A stretch of DNA of 64,000 nt from Streptomyces sp. WAC05374 (GTDB taxonomy: Bacteria; Actinomycetota; Actinomycetes; Streptomycetales; Streptomycetaceae). Position 1 is the stretch's first letter, and each line of letters starts with the position of its first letter. The notes under the pieces were generated by a model. That model did not search any database and was not told the origin of the DNA. It saw only the letters and a list, made by a program, of their open reading frames with translations. Below, in pieces: positions 9,542 through 17,430 of this stretch. A program made the translations under genes and the position numbers. The DNA is taken from assembly GCF_004353505.1 (NCBI RefSeq), contig NZ_SMNQ01000023.1:47675-111674 (forward strand), given 5' to 3'.

Positions 9542-9796
9542 ATGAGCGAGCAGGTACACAACAGGCTGGCCGTGGTGAGGGCGGAGCGGAAGGTGTCGCG
9601 CCAGGCACTGGCGGACGCGCTCGGCGTCCACTACCAGACCATCGGCTACATCGAGCGGGGCCAGTACAACCCGAGCCTCGACCTGGCTCTGAAGGCGGCC
9701 CGGTACTTCGGGCTGCCGGTGGAGGCACTGTTCTCGCTGGAGCCGTTCCAGCCGCTCACCGACGAGATCTACGGGGCACACGGGAGGAAGCAGTGA
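9542..9796 (+). CDS. Small XRE-family helix-turn-helix regulator
   Basis: 84 residues, nearly all a Cro/C1-type HTH (RLAVVRAERKVSRQALADALGVHYQTIGYIERGQ) with the short tail typical of the YgzD-like group, ending LFSLEPFQPLTDEIYG. Proteins of this size usually bind one operator as dimers. The ATG lacks a ribosome site and follows an inverted repeat, suggesting leaderless expression and autoregulation. Its TGA overlaps the GTG of the next gene (GTGA), so the membrane protein downstream is translationally coupled. Such small HTH/membrane protein pairs are common in bacteria; here the inducer is unknown. Confidence 0.88.
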   Translation: MSEQVHNRLAVVRAERKVSRQALADALGVHYQTIGYIERGQYNPSLDLALKAARYFGLPVEALFSLEPFQPLTDEIYGAHGRKQ

Positions 9797-10326
9797 CCAT
9801 CACCGCGACGCGCAACGACCGGCGCATGTACATGATCATGAACCGGGACGCCGGGGCCGCCATGTACGCCACCGCCGCGCGGCGGCGCACGGCCGTCGCC
9901 GCGCACATCGCGCTGACCGCGGCGACGGTGGCGGGCTGGCTCGGGGCCGTCCACGGCGTCTCCGTCTGGTACGCGGTCGCGATCCTCGTCCTCGTCGCGC
10001 CCTGGTCGGTGGCGATGGGCGTCCTCAACGGCGCCACGCGGGGGCTGCTCCAGTTGCGCGGCCACATGCTGGACGAGCGTCAGCTCGTGGAGCGCGACCG
10101 GGTCCGGGCGATCGCCCACCGGATCACCCTGGGACTGCTCTTCGCCGGGGCGGCCGGAGTGGGGCTCGCCACCTGGCTCGGCGGCGTCCGTTTCGACGGC
10201 GCGCTGCTGTTCCCGGCACTGTTCGCGCTGCTGGTCACGCACTGGCTGCTGCCCTCGTGGGTGGCCTGCCTGCGGGTGCAGGACGACGCCCCCGACGAGG
10301 TGGACGAGGCGCCGCACGGCCACTGA
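9793..10326 (+). CDS. Integral membrane protein coupled to the HTH regulator
   Basis: 177 residues with about four hydrophobic helices (IALTAATVAGWLGAV, VWYAVAILVLVAPWSVAMGVL, ITLGLLFAGAAGVGLATWLGG, LLFPALFALLVTHWLLPSWV) and charged ends; no enzyme motif. The GTG at 9793 overlaps the preceding stop and has a good GGGAGGAAG site; an ATG at 9826 is an alternative. It is probably the partner or target of the upstream HTH protein. Function unknown. Confidence 0.8.
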   Translation: MTITATRNDRRMYMIMNRDAGAAMYATAARRRTAVAAHIALTAATVAGWLGAVHGVSVWYAVAILVLVAPWSVAMGVLNGATRGLLQLRGHMLDERQLVERDRVRAIAHRITLGLLFAGAAGVGLATWLGGVRFDGALLFPALFALLVTHWLLPSWVACLRVQDDAPDEVDEAPHGH

Positions 10327-10461
10327 GCGCGACGCCCCGGCTACCCCGGCCGGGAGTGAGCAAACCCACTTTCGCGCATGCTTTCCGTTCCCCGGGGCAG
10401 GGACCCGGGTCGCCGACCACCGTCGGTGACGAAAAGATCGGGAACGGAAGGCAAACGCGAC

Positions 10462-11958
10462 GTGTCGGACCAACAGACCATCCACGTGGGCGGGGAGTGG
10501 CGGGCAGCCGCCAACGGCGCCACACGCGAGATCCTCGACCCCGCCGACGCCACGACCCTCGCGGTCGTCGCGGAGGGCGGGCTCGAGGACACCGACGCCG
10601 CCGTCGCCGCCGCCCGCGCCGCGTTCGACCAGGGCCCCTGGCCCCGCACCCCGGTGGCCGAGCGGGCCGCGCTGCTGCGGCGCGTCGCCGACCTGCTCCA
10701 GCGGGACCGCGAGGAGATCGGCCTGCTGGAGAGCCGCGACGCCGGAAAGACCCTGGAAGAGGGCCGCGTCGACGTCGACTGCGTCACCGACGCCTTCCGC
10801 TACTTCGCCGACCTCGTGATGAACGAGAGCGGCGGGCGGGTCGTCGACGCCGGATCACCCGACATCCACAGCGTCGTCGTCCACGAACCCGTCGGCGTCT
10901 GCGCGCTGATCACCCCCTGGAACTACCCCCTCCTCCAGGCCAGTTGGAAGATCGCCCCGGCCCTGGCGGCGGGCAACACCTTCGTGATCAAGCCCAGCGA
11001 GATCACCCCCCTCACCACCGTCGCCCTCATCCGGCTCCTGACGGAGGCCGGGCTGCCCGCCGGCGTGGCCAACCTCGTCACCGGCCCGGGCGACCCCGTC
11101 GGCGCCCGCATGTCCGAACACCCCGACGTGGACCTGGTGTCCTTCACCGGCGGACTCGTCAGCGGTACGAAGGTGATGCGCGCCGCCGCCGACAGCGTCA
11201 AGAAGGTCGCCCTCGAACTGGGCGGCAAGAACCCCAACGTCGTCTTCGCCGACGCCTGCGCCACCGACGAGGGCTTCGACACCGCCGTCGACCAAGCGCT
11301 CAACGCCGCGTTCATCCACAGCGGCCAGGTCTGCTCCGCCGGCTCCCGCCTCATCGTCGAGGAGTCCCTGCGCGAGCGGTTCGTCGCCGAACTCGCCCGC
11401 CGCGCCGAGAGGATCCGCATCGGCCGGGGCACCGAGAAGGGCGTCGAGTGCGGCCCCCTCGTCTCCGCCCAGCAGCTCGCCCGCACCGAGGAGTACGTCG
11501 CCTCCGCCCTCGCCGAGGGCGCCGTCCTGCGCGCCGGCGGCGAGCGCCCCACCGGACCGGCGTACGGGGACGGCTACTTCTACCGCCCCACCGTCCTCGA
11601 CCGCTGCGACCGCTCCATGCGCGTCGTCCGCGAAGAGGTCTTCGGCCCGGTCCTCACCGTCGAGACCTTCCGCACCGAGGACGAGGCCGTCGCGCTCGCC
11701 AACGACACCGAGTACGGCCTGGCCGGCGGCGTCTGGTCCGCCGACCCCGGCCGTGCCCGCCGCGTCGCCGGACGGCTGCGCCACGGCACCGTCTGGATCA
11801 ACGACTTCCACCCCTACCTGCCGCAGGCGGAGTGGGGCGGATTCGGCAAGAGCGGCATCGGCCGCGAACTGGGCCCCGCCGGGCTCGCCGAATACCGCGA
11901 GACCAAGCACGTCTATCAGAACCTCGCCCCGCGCCCCGTGCGCTGGTTCGCGGGCTGA
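10462..11958 (+). CDS. betB: Betaine-aldehyde dehydrogenase-like NAD(P)-dependent aldehyde dehydrogenase
   Basis: 498 residues, full-length ALDH superfamily. Motifs: GVCALITPWNYPLLQASWKIAPALAAGN (cofactor and oxyanion Asn), FTGGLVSGTKV, VALELGGKNPNVVFAD with the general-base Glu, and SGQVCSAGSRLIVEE with the catalytic Cys, then EEVFGPVLTVETF and GIGRELGPAGLAEY near the end, as in BetB-type enzymes. Expected reaction: betaine aldehyde to glycine betaine. The GTG start follows GGAAGG. It heads an operon: 21 nt to a GMC oxidoreductase, then three transport genes with overlapping codons. The context supports betaine rather than another aldehyde as substrate. Confidence 0.88.
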   Translation: MSDQQTIHVGGEWRAAANGATREILDPADATTLAVVAEGGLEDTDAAVAAARAAFDQGPWPRTPVAERAALLRRVADLLQRDREEIGLLESRDAGKTLEEGRVDVDCVTDAFRYFADLVMNESGGRVVDAGSPDIHSVVVHEPVGVCALITPWNYPLLQASWKIAPALAAGNTFVIKPSEITPLTTVALIRLLTEAGLPAGVANLVTGPGDPVGARMSEHPDVDLVSFTGGLVSGTKVMRAAADSVKKVALELGGKNPNVVFADACATDEGFDTAVDQALNAAFIHSGQVCSAGSRLIVEESLRERFVAELARRAERIRIGRGTEKGVECGPLVSAQQLARTEEYVASALAEGAVLRAGGERPTGPAYGDGYFYRPTVLDRCDRSMRVVREEVFGPVLTVETFRTEDEAVALANDTEYGLAGGVWSADPGRARRVAGRLRHGTVWINDFHPYLPQAEWGGFGKSGIGRELGPAGLAEYRETKHVYQNLAPRPVRWFAG

Positions 11959-11979
11959 GCCGGAAACAGGGAACCCACC

Positions 11980-13506
11980 ATGTCCGACACCGTGTACGAC
12001 TACGTCATCGTCGGCGGCGGCACCGCCGGCAGCGTCATCGCCCACCGGCTCAGCGCCGACCCCGGCGTCACCGTCGCCGTCATCGAGGGCGGCCCCTCCG
12101 ACGTCGACCGCCCCGACGTCCTGACCCTGCGCCGCTGGATGGGCCTGCTCGGCGGCGACCTCGACTACGACTACCCCACCACCGAGCAGCCGCGCGGCAA
12201 CTCCCACATCCGCCACAGCCGCGCCCGCGTCCTCGGCGGCTGCTCGTCGCACAACACGCTGATCTCCTTCAAGCCGCTGCCCTCCGACTGGGACGAGTGG
12301 GAGGAGGCCGGGGCCGACGGCTGGAACGCCACCGCCATGGACCCGTACTTCGACAAGCTCCTCAACAACATCGTCTCCGTCGACGAGAAGGACCGGAACG
12401 CCATCGCCCGCGACTTCGTCGACGCCGCCCAGGCCGCGCTCGGCGTCCCGCGCGTCGAGGGCTTCAACAAGAAGCCGTTCCACGAGGGCGTCGGGTTCTT
12501 CGACCTGGCCTACCACCCGGAGAACAACAAGCGCTCGTCCGCCTCCGTCGCGTACCTCCACCCCGTCATGGACGAACGCCCCAACCTCCACCTGATGCTG
12601 GAGACCTGGGCGTACAAGCTCCGGCTCGACGGCACGAGGGCGACCGGCGTCCACGTCCGCGCCAAGGACGGGACCGAGCGGCTCGTCACCGCCCGGCGCG
12701 AGGTCCTCCTCTGCGCGGGAGCCGTGGACACGCCCCGGCTGCTGCTGCACTCCGGCATCGGCCCCCGGGAGGACCTCGAGAAGCTGGGCATCCCGGTCGT
12801 CCACGACCTGCCGGGCGTCGGCGAGAACCTGCTCGACCACCCCGAGTCGGTCATCGTCTGGGAGACGAACGGGCCCATCCCGGAGAACTCCGCCATGGAC
12901 AGCGACGCCGGTCTCTTCGTGCGCCGCGACCCCGCGTCCAAGGGACCGGACCTGATGTTCCACTTCTACCAGATACCGTTCACCGACAACCCCGAGCGGC
13001 TGGGCTACGAACGCCCCGCGCACGGCGTGTCGATGACGCCGAACATCCCCAAGCCGCGCAGCCGCGGCCGCCTCTACCTCACCAGCGCCGACCCCGAGGT
13101 CAAGCCCGCCCTCGACTTCCGGTACTTCACCGACGAGGACGACTACGACGGCCGGACCCTCGTGGACGGCATCCGCATCGCCCGCGAGATCGCCAAGGCC
13201 GAGCCGCTCGCCGGCTGGCTCAAGCGCGAGGTCTGCCCCGGCCCCGAGGTGACCGGCGACGAGGAGCTCAGCGAGTACGCCCGCAAGGTCGCGCACACCG
13301 TGTACCACCCCGCCGGCACCTGCCGCATGGGCGCCGTCGACGACGAACAGGCCGTCGTGGGACCCGACCTGACGATCCGCGGGCTCGACGGCATCCGCAT
13401 CGCCGACGCGTCCGTCTTCCCGACCATGCCCGCCGTCAACCCGATGATCGGGGTGCTGATGGTCGGCGAAAAAGCCGCCGAACTGCTGGGAGGTGGTGCC
13501 CGATGA
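11980..13506 (+). CDS. GMC-family FAD oxidoreductase (choline dehydrogenase-like)
   Basis: 508 residues. The N-terminal FAD-binding motif is VYDYVIVGGGTAGSVIAHRLS; the GMC signatures HSRARVLGGCSSHN and LLCAGAVDTPRLLLHSGIGP are present. The C-terminal catalytic region contains VYHPAGTCRMG with the active-site His and ends VNPMIGVLMVGEKAAELL. With the adjacent betaine-aldehyde dehydrogenase the likely role is oxidation of choline to betaine aldehyde. It is slightly shorter than E. coli BetA and more like the actinobacterial GMC branch, so substrate is inferred from context. Its TGA overlaps the ATG of the ABC ATPase gene (ATGA). Confidence 0.88.
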   Translation: MSDTVYDYVIVGGGTAGSVIAHRLSADPGVTVAVIEGGPSDVDRPDVLTLRRWMGLLGGDLDYDYPTTEQPRGNSHIRHSRARVLGGCSSHNTLISFKPLPSDWDEWEEAGADGWNATAMDPYFDKLLNNIVSVDEKDRNAIARDFVDAAQAALGVPRVEGFNKKPFHEGVGFFDLAYHPENNKRSSASVAYLHPVMDERPNLHLMLETWAYKLRLDGTRATGVHVRAKDGTERLVTARREVLLCAGAVDTPRLLLHSGIGPREDLEKLGIPVVHDLPGVGENLLDHPESVIVWETNGPIPENSAMDSDAGLFVRRDPASKGPDLMFHFYQIPFTDNPERLGYERPAHGVSMTPNIPKPRSRGRLYLTSADPEVKPALDFRYFTDEDDYDGRTLVDGIRIAREIAKAEPLAGWLKREVCPGPEVTGDEELSEYARKVAHTVYHPAGTCRMGAVDDEQAVVGPDLTIRGLDGIRIADASVFPTMPAVNPMIGVLMVGEKAAELLGGGAR

Positions 13507-14561
13507 GTACGGCACCGGTCGACACGACACCCGTCTTCTCCGTCGAGAACCTGTGGAAGGTCTTCGGCCCCAAGGCCGACCGGGTACCCGGCTCGGACCT
13601 CGCCGGACTGCCCGCCGCCGAACTGCGCGAGCGCACCGGCTGCACCGCCGCCGTCCGGGACGTCTCCTTCGACGTCCGCAAGGGCGAGGTGTTCGTCGTC
13701 ATGGGCCTGTCCGGCTCCGGCAAGTCCACCCTCGTGCGCTGCCTGACCCGGCTCATCGAGCCGACCTCCGGCACCGTCGCCATCGACGGCGAGGACATCC
13801 TGTCCATGGACAAGGCCCGGCTGCGTGAACTGCGCCGCCACCGCGCCGCCATGGTCTTCCAGCACTTCGGCCTGCTGCCCCACCGCTCGGTCGTCGACAA
13901 CGTCGCCTACGGGCTGGAGATCCAGGGCATGAGCCGCGCCGAGCGGCGCGCCAGGGCCGCCGAGGTCGTCGCCAAGGTCGGCCTGGAGGGCATGGAGGAC
14001 CGCAAACCCGGCCAGCTCTCCGGCGGCCAGCAGCAGCGCGTCGGCCTCGCCCGCGCACTGGCCGTCGACCCCGAAGTACTGCTGTTCGACGAGCCGTTCA
14101 GCGCGCTCGACCCGCTGATCCGGCGCGACATGCAGGAGGAGGTCGTCCGGCTCCACCGCGAGGAGGGCCGCACGATGATCTTCATCACCCATGACCTCAA
14201 CGAGGCGCTGCGCCTCGGCGACCGCATCGCCCTGATGCGCGACGGCCGCATCGTGCAGTGCGGCACGCCCGAGGAGATCGTCGGCTCGCCCGCCGACGAC
14301 TACGTACGCGACTTCGTGCGGGACGTGCCGCGCGAGCAGGTCATCACCGTACGCACCGCCATGCGGCCGCCCTGCGACGGCGACGCCGACTCCGGCCCGG
14401 CCGTCACCCCCGGCGCGACCGTCTCCGAGGCCATCGAGGCGGTCGCCCGCAGCGGCGGCCCGGTGCGCGTCGTCGACTCCGGCCGCTGCGTGGGCGTCGT
14501 GGACCACGAGGGGCTGCTGTCCGTCGTTGCGGGCGTCCCCGTGGGGAAGGCGGCGGCATGA
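13503..14561 (+). CDS. Glycine betaine/proline ABC transporter ATP-binding protein (ProV/OpuAA type)
   Basis: 352 residues. Walker A GLSGSGKST near residues 68-76, Q-loop in MVFQHFGLLPHRSV, signature LSGGQQQRVGLARAL, Walker B VLLFDEPFSALD, and H-loop MIFITHDLNEAL. The N-terminal insertion before the first strand (SVENLWKVFGPK...) and the PHRSVVDNVAYGLEIQGM stretch are typical of the betaine ATPases. A single CBS-like remnant (TVSEAIEAVARSGGPVRVVDSGRCVGVVDHEGLL) follows the ATPase domain, where OpuAA/ProV usually carry CBS domains that sense ionic strength. Four-base overlaps couple it to both neighbours. Confidence 0.93.
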   Translation: MSTAPVDTTPVFSVENLWKVFGPKADRVPGSDLAGLPAAELRERTGCTAAVRDVSFDVRKGEVFVVMGLSGSGKSTLVRCLTRLIEPTSGTVAIDGEDILSMDKARLRELRRHRAAMVFQHFGLLPHRSVVDNVAYGLEIQGMSRAERRARAAEVVAKVGLEGMEDRKPGQLSGGQQQRVGLARALAVDPEVLLFDEPFSALDPLIRRDMQEEVVRLHREEGRTMIFITHDLNEALRLGDRIALMRDGRIVQCGTPEEIVGSPADDYVRDFVRDVPREQVITVRTAMRPPCDGDADSGPAVTPGATVSEAIEAVARSGGPVRVVDSGRCVGVVDHEGLLSVVAGVPVGKAAA

Positions 14562-16462
14562 CCGCAGCCGTCACCGCCCCCGCCCAGCCGCGCCTGCCGG
14601 CCGTCGCCCGCAGGTACTGGCCGCTGGCCGCCGCCCTGGCCCTCGTGCCGCTCGGGCTCCTCCTGGCCGGCGGCGGAAGCTGGCCCGCCGCGCTCGAAGC
14701 CGACCTGTCCGGGCCGCTCGGCTCCGCCAGCGACTGGATCGTCGACAACCGCGACAGCCACCCGCTGTTCCTCTACTTCTTCGGGCACGTCAGCAACGCC
14801 GTCGTCCTGTCCGTGCGCGGCGTCTACCTGGTGCTCCTCGCCGCCGGATGGGCCGGAGTCACCGCCGCCGCCGGGCTGATCGCCTGGCGGGTGGCGGGCG
14901 TGCGCCTCGCGCTCACCGCCGTCGCCTCGTTCGCCGTGTGCGGGCTGCTCGGCATGTGGGTGCCCACCATGCAGACCCTCGCCCTGATGGTCGTCGCGGT
15001 GGCCGCGTCCGTCGCGCTGGGCGCCCTGCTCGGCCTCGCCGCCGGGCTGTCGGACCGCACGTACCGGGCGCTGCGGCCCGTCCTCGACACCATGCAGGTG
15101 CTGCCCGCGTTCGCCTACCTGCTCCCCGTCGTCCTGGTCTTCGGCATCGGCGTCCCCGCCGCCGTCCTCGCGACCGTCGTCTACGCCGCCCCGCCCATGG
15201 CACGCCTCACCGCGCTCGGCCTGCGCGGCGCCGACCCGGGCGTCCTGGAGGCCTCCGCCTCCCTGGGCGCGACGGGCACGCAGCGGCTGCTGACCGCCCG
15301 GCTGCCGCTCGCGCGCAAGGAACTCCTCCTCGGCGTCAACCAGTCGATCATGATGGCCCTGTCGATGGCGGTCATCGCGTCCGTCATCGGCGCCGGCGGC
15401 CTCGGCGACCGGGTCTACCAGGCGCTCGCCTCCGTCGACGTGGGCGCCGCCCTCGCCGCCGGCATCCCCATCGTGCTGCTCGCCGTGGTGCTGGACCGCA
15501 CGGCCACCGGCGCGCGCGCCGTGCGCGGCCGGGACTGGGCGGCCTGCGCGGTCGCCGTGGTGGCCGCCGCCGTGACCGGCCGGCTCATCGGCGGGGACAC
15601 CTGGCCCGCGGCCTGGCACGTCGGCATCGCCGACCCGGTCAACCGGGCCGTCGACTGGATGACCGCCCACCTCTACTCGGGCGTCCCCGTCATCGGCGGC
15701 ACCGCCGACTGGGCGGCCCACTTCACCGGCTGGGTCCTCGACCCCGTACGGGACGGGCTCCAGGCGCTGCCCTGGTGGTCGCTGCTGCTGGTCGTCGGTG
15801 TGCTGGCGCTGCTCGTCGGCACCTGGCGCACCGCGCTGACCGCCGTCGCCGCCATGGCCGCCATCGGCGTGCTGGGCGTGTGGGACGCGTCCCTCGACAC
15901 GCTCTCGCAGGTCCTGGCCGCCGTCGCGGTCACACTCGTGCTGGGGTTCGCCATCGCCGTGGCGGCGGCCCGCAGCGCCCGGGTGGAGCGCTGCCTGCGC
16001 CCGGTCCTGGACGTCTTCCAGACCATGCCGCAGTTCGTGTACCTGATCCCCGTGGTCGCCCTTTTCGGCGTGGGCCGCGCCCCGGCGGTCGCCGCCGCCG
16101 TGGTGTACGCCCTGCCCGCCGTCGTCCGCATCACCACCCAGGGCCTCAGGAACGTCGACCCGGTCGCGATGGAGTCCGCCCGCTCGCTGGGCGCCACGGG
16201 TCGGCAGCAACTGCTCCAGGTCCAGCTCCCGCTGGCCCGGCCCGCCCTGCTGCTGGCCGTCAACCAGGCGGTCGTCCTCGTCCTCGCCGTCGTCATCATC
16301 GGCGGCCTGGTCGGCGGTGGCGCCCTCGGTTACGACGTCGTCTTCGGCCTCGCCCAGGGCGACCTGGCGACCGGCCTGGTCGCCGGCGCCGCCATCGTCT
16401 GCCTGGGCCTGATGCTCGACCGGGTCACCCAGCCCACCGGAAAGGAGGCCGAGCGTGCGTAA
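14558..16462 (+). CDS. Double-length betaine ABC permease: two permease domains fused in one protein
   Basis: 634 residues, about twice the usual betaine permease. Two homologous halves are visible. The first contains DTMQVLPAFAYLLPVV and an EAA-type loop ADPGVLEASASLGATGTQRL near residue 225. The second contains VFQTMPQFVYLIPVVALFGVG and VDPVAMESARSLGATGRQQL near residue 533. Each half carries about five membrane helices after an extra hydrophobic leader (ALALVPLGLLLAG; LLLVVGVLALLVGTW). The two halves would provide both membrane subunits that ProW or OpuAB normally form as a homodimer. Start ATG overlaps the ATPase stop; the receptor gene overlaps the end by 8 nt. Confidence 0.92.
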   Translation: MTAAVTAPAQPRLPAVARRYWPLAAALALVPLGLLLAGGGSWPAALEADLSGPLGSASDWIVDNRDSHPLFLYFFGHVSNAVVLSVRGVYLVLLAAGWAGVTAAAGLIAWRVAGVRLALTAVASFAVCGLLGMWVPTMQTLALMVVAVAASVALGALLGLAAGLSDRTYRALRPVLDTMQVLPAFAYLLPVVLVFGIGVPAAVLATVVYAAPPMARLTALGLRGADPGVLEASASLGATGTQRLLTARLPLARKELLLGVNQSIMMALSMAVIASVIGAGGLGDRVYQALASVDVGAALAAGIPIVLLAVVLDRTATGARAVRGRDWAACAVAVVAAAVTGRLIGGDTWPAAWHVGIADPVNRAVDWMTAHLYSGVPVIGGTADWAAHFTGWVLDPVRDGLQALPWWSLLLVVGVLALLVGTWRTALTAVAAMAAIGVLGVWDASLDTLSQVLAAVAVTLVLGFAIAVAAARSARVERCLRPVLDVFQTMPQFVYLIPVVALFGVGRAPAVAAAVVYALPAVVRITTQGLRNVDPVAMESARSLGATGRQQLLQVQLPLARPALLLAVNQAVVLVLAVVIIGGLVGGGALGYDVVFGLAQGDLATGLVAGAAIVCLGLMLDRVTQPTGKEAERA

Positions 16463-17414
16463 GCGCATCCTGGCCCCCCTGTTCGCGGCAGTGACCCTGC
16501 TGCCCCTGACCGCCTGCGGCGCCGCCGACATGACCAGGCAGGCGTCCCCGTACGCCGCCGCCCAGGGCGCGAAGACGGTCACCCTGTCGCTCCAGTCCTG
16601 GGTGGGAGCCCAGGCCAACGTGGCCGTGGCCAAGTACCTGCTCGAGCACGAGCTGGGCTACCGCGTCGACACCGTCCAGGTCGACGAGGTCCCCGCCTGG
16701 GACGCCCTCAGCCAGGGCCGGGTGGACGCCCTCATGGAGGACTGGGGCCACCCGGAGCAGGAGCAGCGGTACGTCGAGGACAAGAAGACCATCGCCCGCG
16801 GCGGGGACCTGGGCGTGACCGGCCACATCGGCTGGTTCGTCCCCACGTACTTCGCCGAGAAGCACCCGGACGTCACCGACTGGAAGAACCTCAACAAGTA
16901 CGCGGACCAGTTCCGCACGGCGGAGAGCGGCGGCAAGGGCCAGCTCATGGACGGCTCGCCGTCCTACGTCACCAACGACAAGGCGCTGGTGAAGAACCTC
17001 GGCCTGGACTACAAGGTCGTCTTCGCCGGCTCCGAGGCGGCGCAGATCACCCAGATCAAGCAGTTCGCCAAGGAGAAGAAGCCCTTCCTGACGTACTGGT
17101 ACAAGCCGCAGTGGCTGTTCGAGAAGGTGCCGATGACGGAGGTGAAGCTGCCCGCCTACAAGGAGGGCTGCGACGCCGACCCCGAGAAGGTCGCCTGTGC
17201 CTACCCGCACACCCCGCTCCAGAAGTTCCTCAACGCCGACTTCGCGAAGAAGGGCGGGAAGGCGGCCGCCTTCCTGAAGAACTTCCGCTGGACGACCGAG
17301 GCGCAGAACGACGTCGCGCTGATGATCGCCGAGCAGAAGCTCGCGCCCGAGGAGGCGGCCGAGAAGTGGGTCGAGGCCAACGAGTCGACGTGGCGGGCCT
17401 GGCTGCCGAAGTAG
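16455..17414 (+). CDS. Glycine betaine ABC transporter substrate-binding lipoprotein
   Basis: 319 residues. A signal peptide ends in a lipobox (LPLTACG), so the mature protein is anchored at the outer face of the membrane. The rest is an OpuAC/ProX-type receptor: TVTLSLQSWVGAQANVAVAKYLLEHELGY, VDEVPAWDALSQGRVDALMEDWG, and GHIGWFVPTYFAEKHPDVTDW. Trp and Tyr residues in these segments are the sort that form the aromatic box for quaternary ammonium ligands. GTG start with an AAAGGAGG site inside the permease gene; 8-nt overlap. Last gene of the betaine operon, and it converges on the phosphatase gene with only 16 nt between stops. Confidence 0.93.
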   Translation: MRKRILAPLFAAVTLLPLTACGAADMTRQASPYAAAQGAKTVTLSLQSWVGAQANVAVAKYLLEHELGYRVDTVQVDEVPAWDALSQGRVDALMEDWGHPEQEQRYVEDKKTIARGGDLGVTGHIGWFVPTYFAEKHPDVTDWKNLNKYADQFRTAESGGKGQLMDGSPSYVTNDKALVKNLGLDYKVVFAGSEAAQITQIKQFAKEKKPFLTYWYKPQWLFEKVPMTEVKLPAYKEGCDADPEKVACAYPHTPLQKFLNADFAKKGGKAAAFLKNFRWTTEAQNDVALMIAEQKLAPEEAAEKWVEANESTWRAWLPK

Positions 17415-17430
17415 GGCGGGGGCCGGGCGT

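Noticed and set aside
10855..13530. Very long minus-strand open frame opposite the betaine operon
   Set aside because: Composition is Val/Gly/Asp/Arg-rich without motifs, and it overlays two clear enzymes. A codon-bias shadow.
13143..16633. Large minus-strand frames opposite the ATPase and permease
   Set aside because: His/Gly/Asp/Arg low complexity; no start with ribosome site; genuine ABC motifs are on the other strand.
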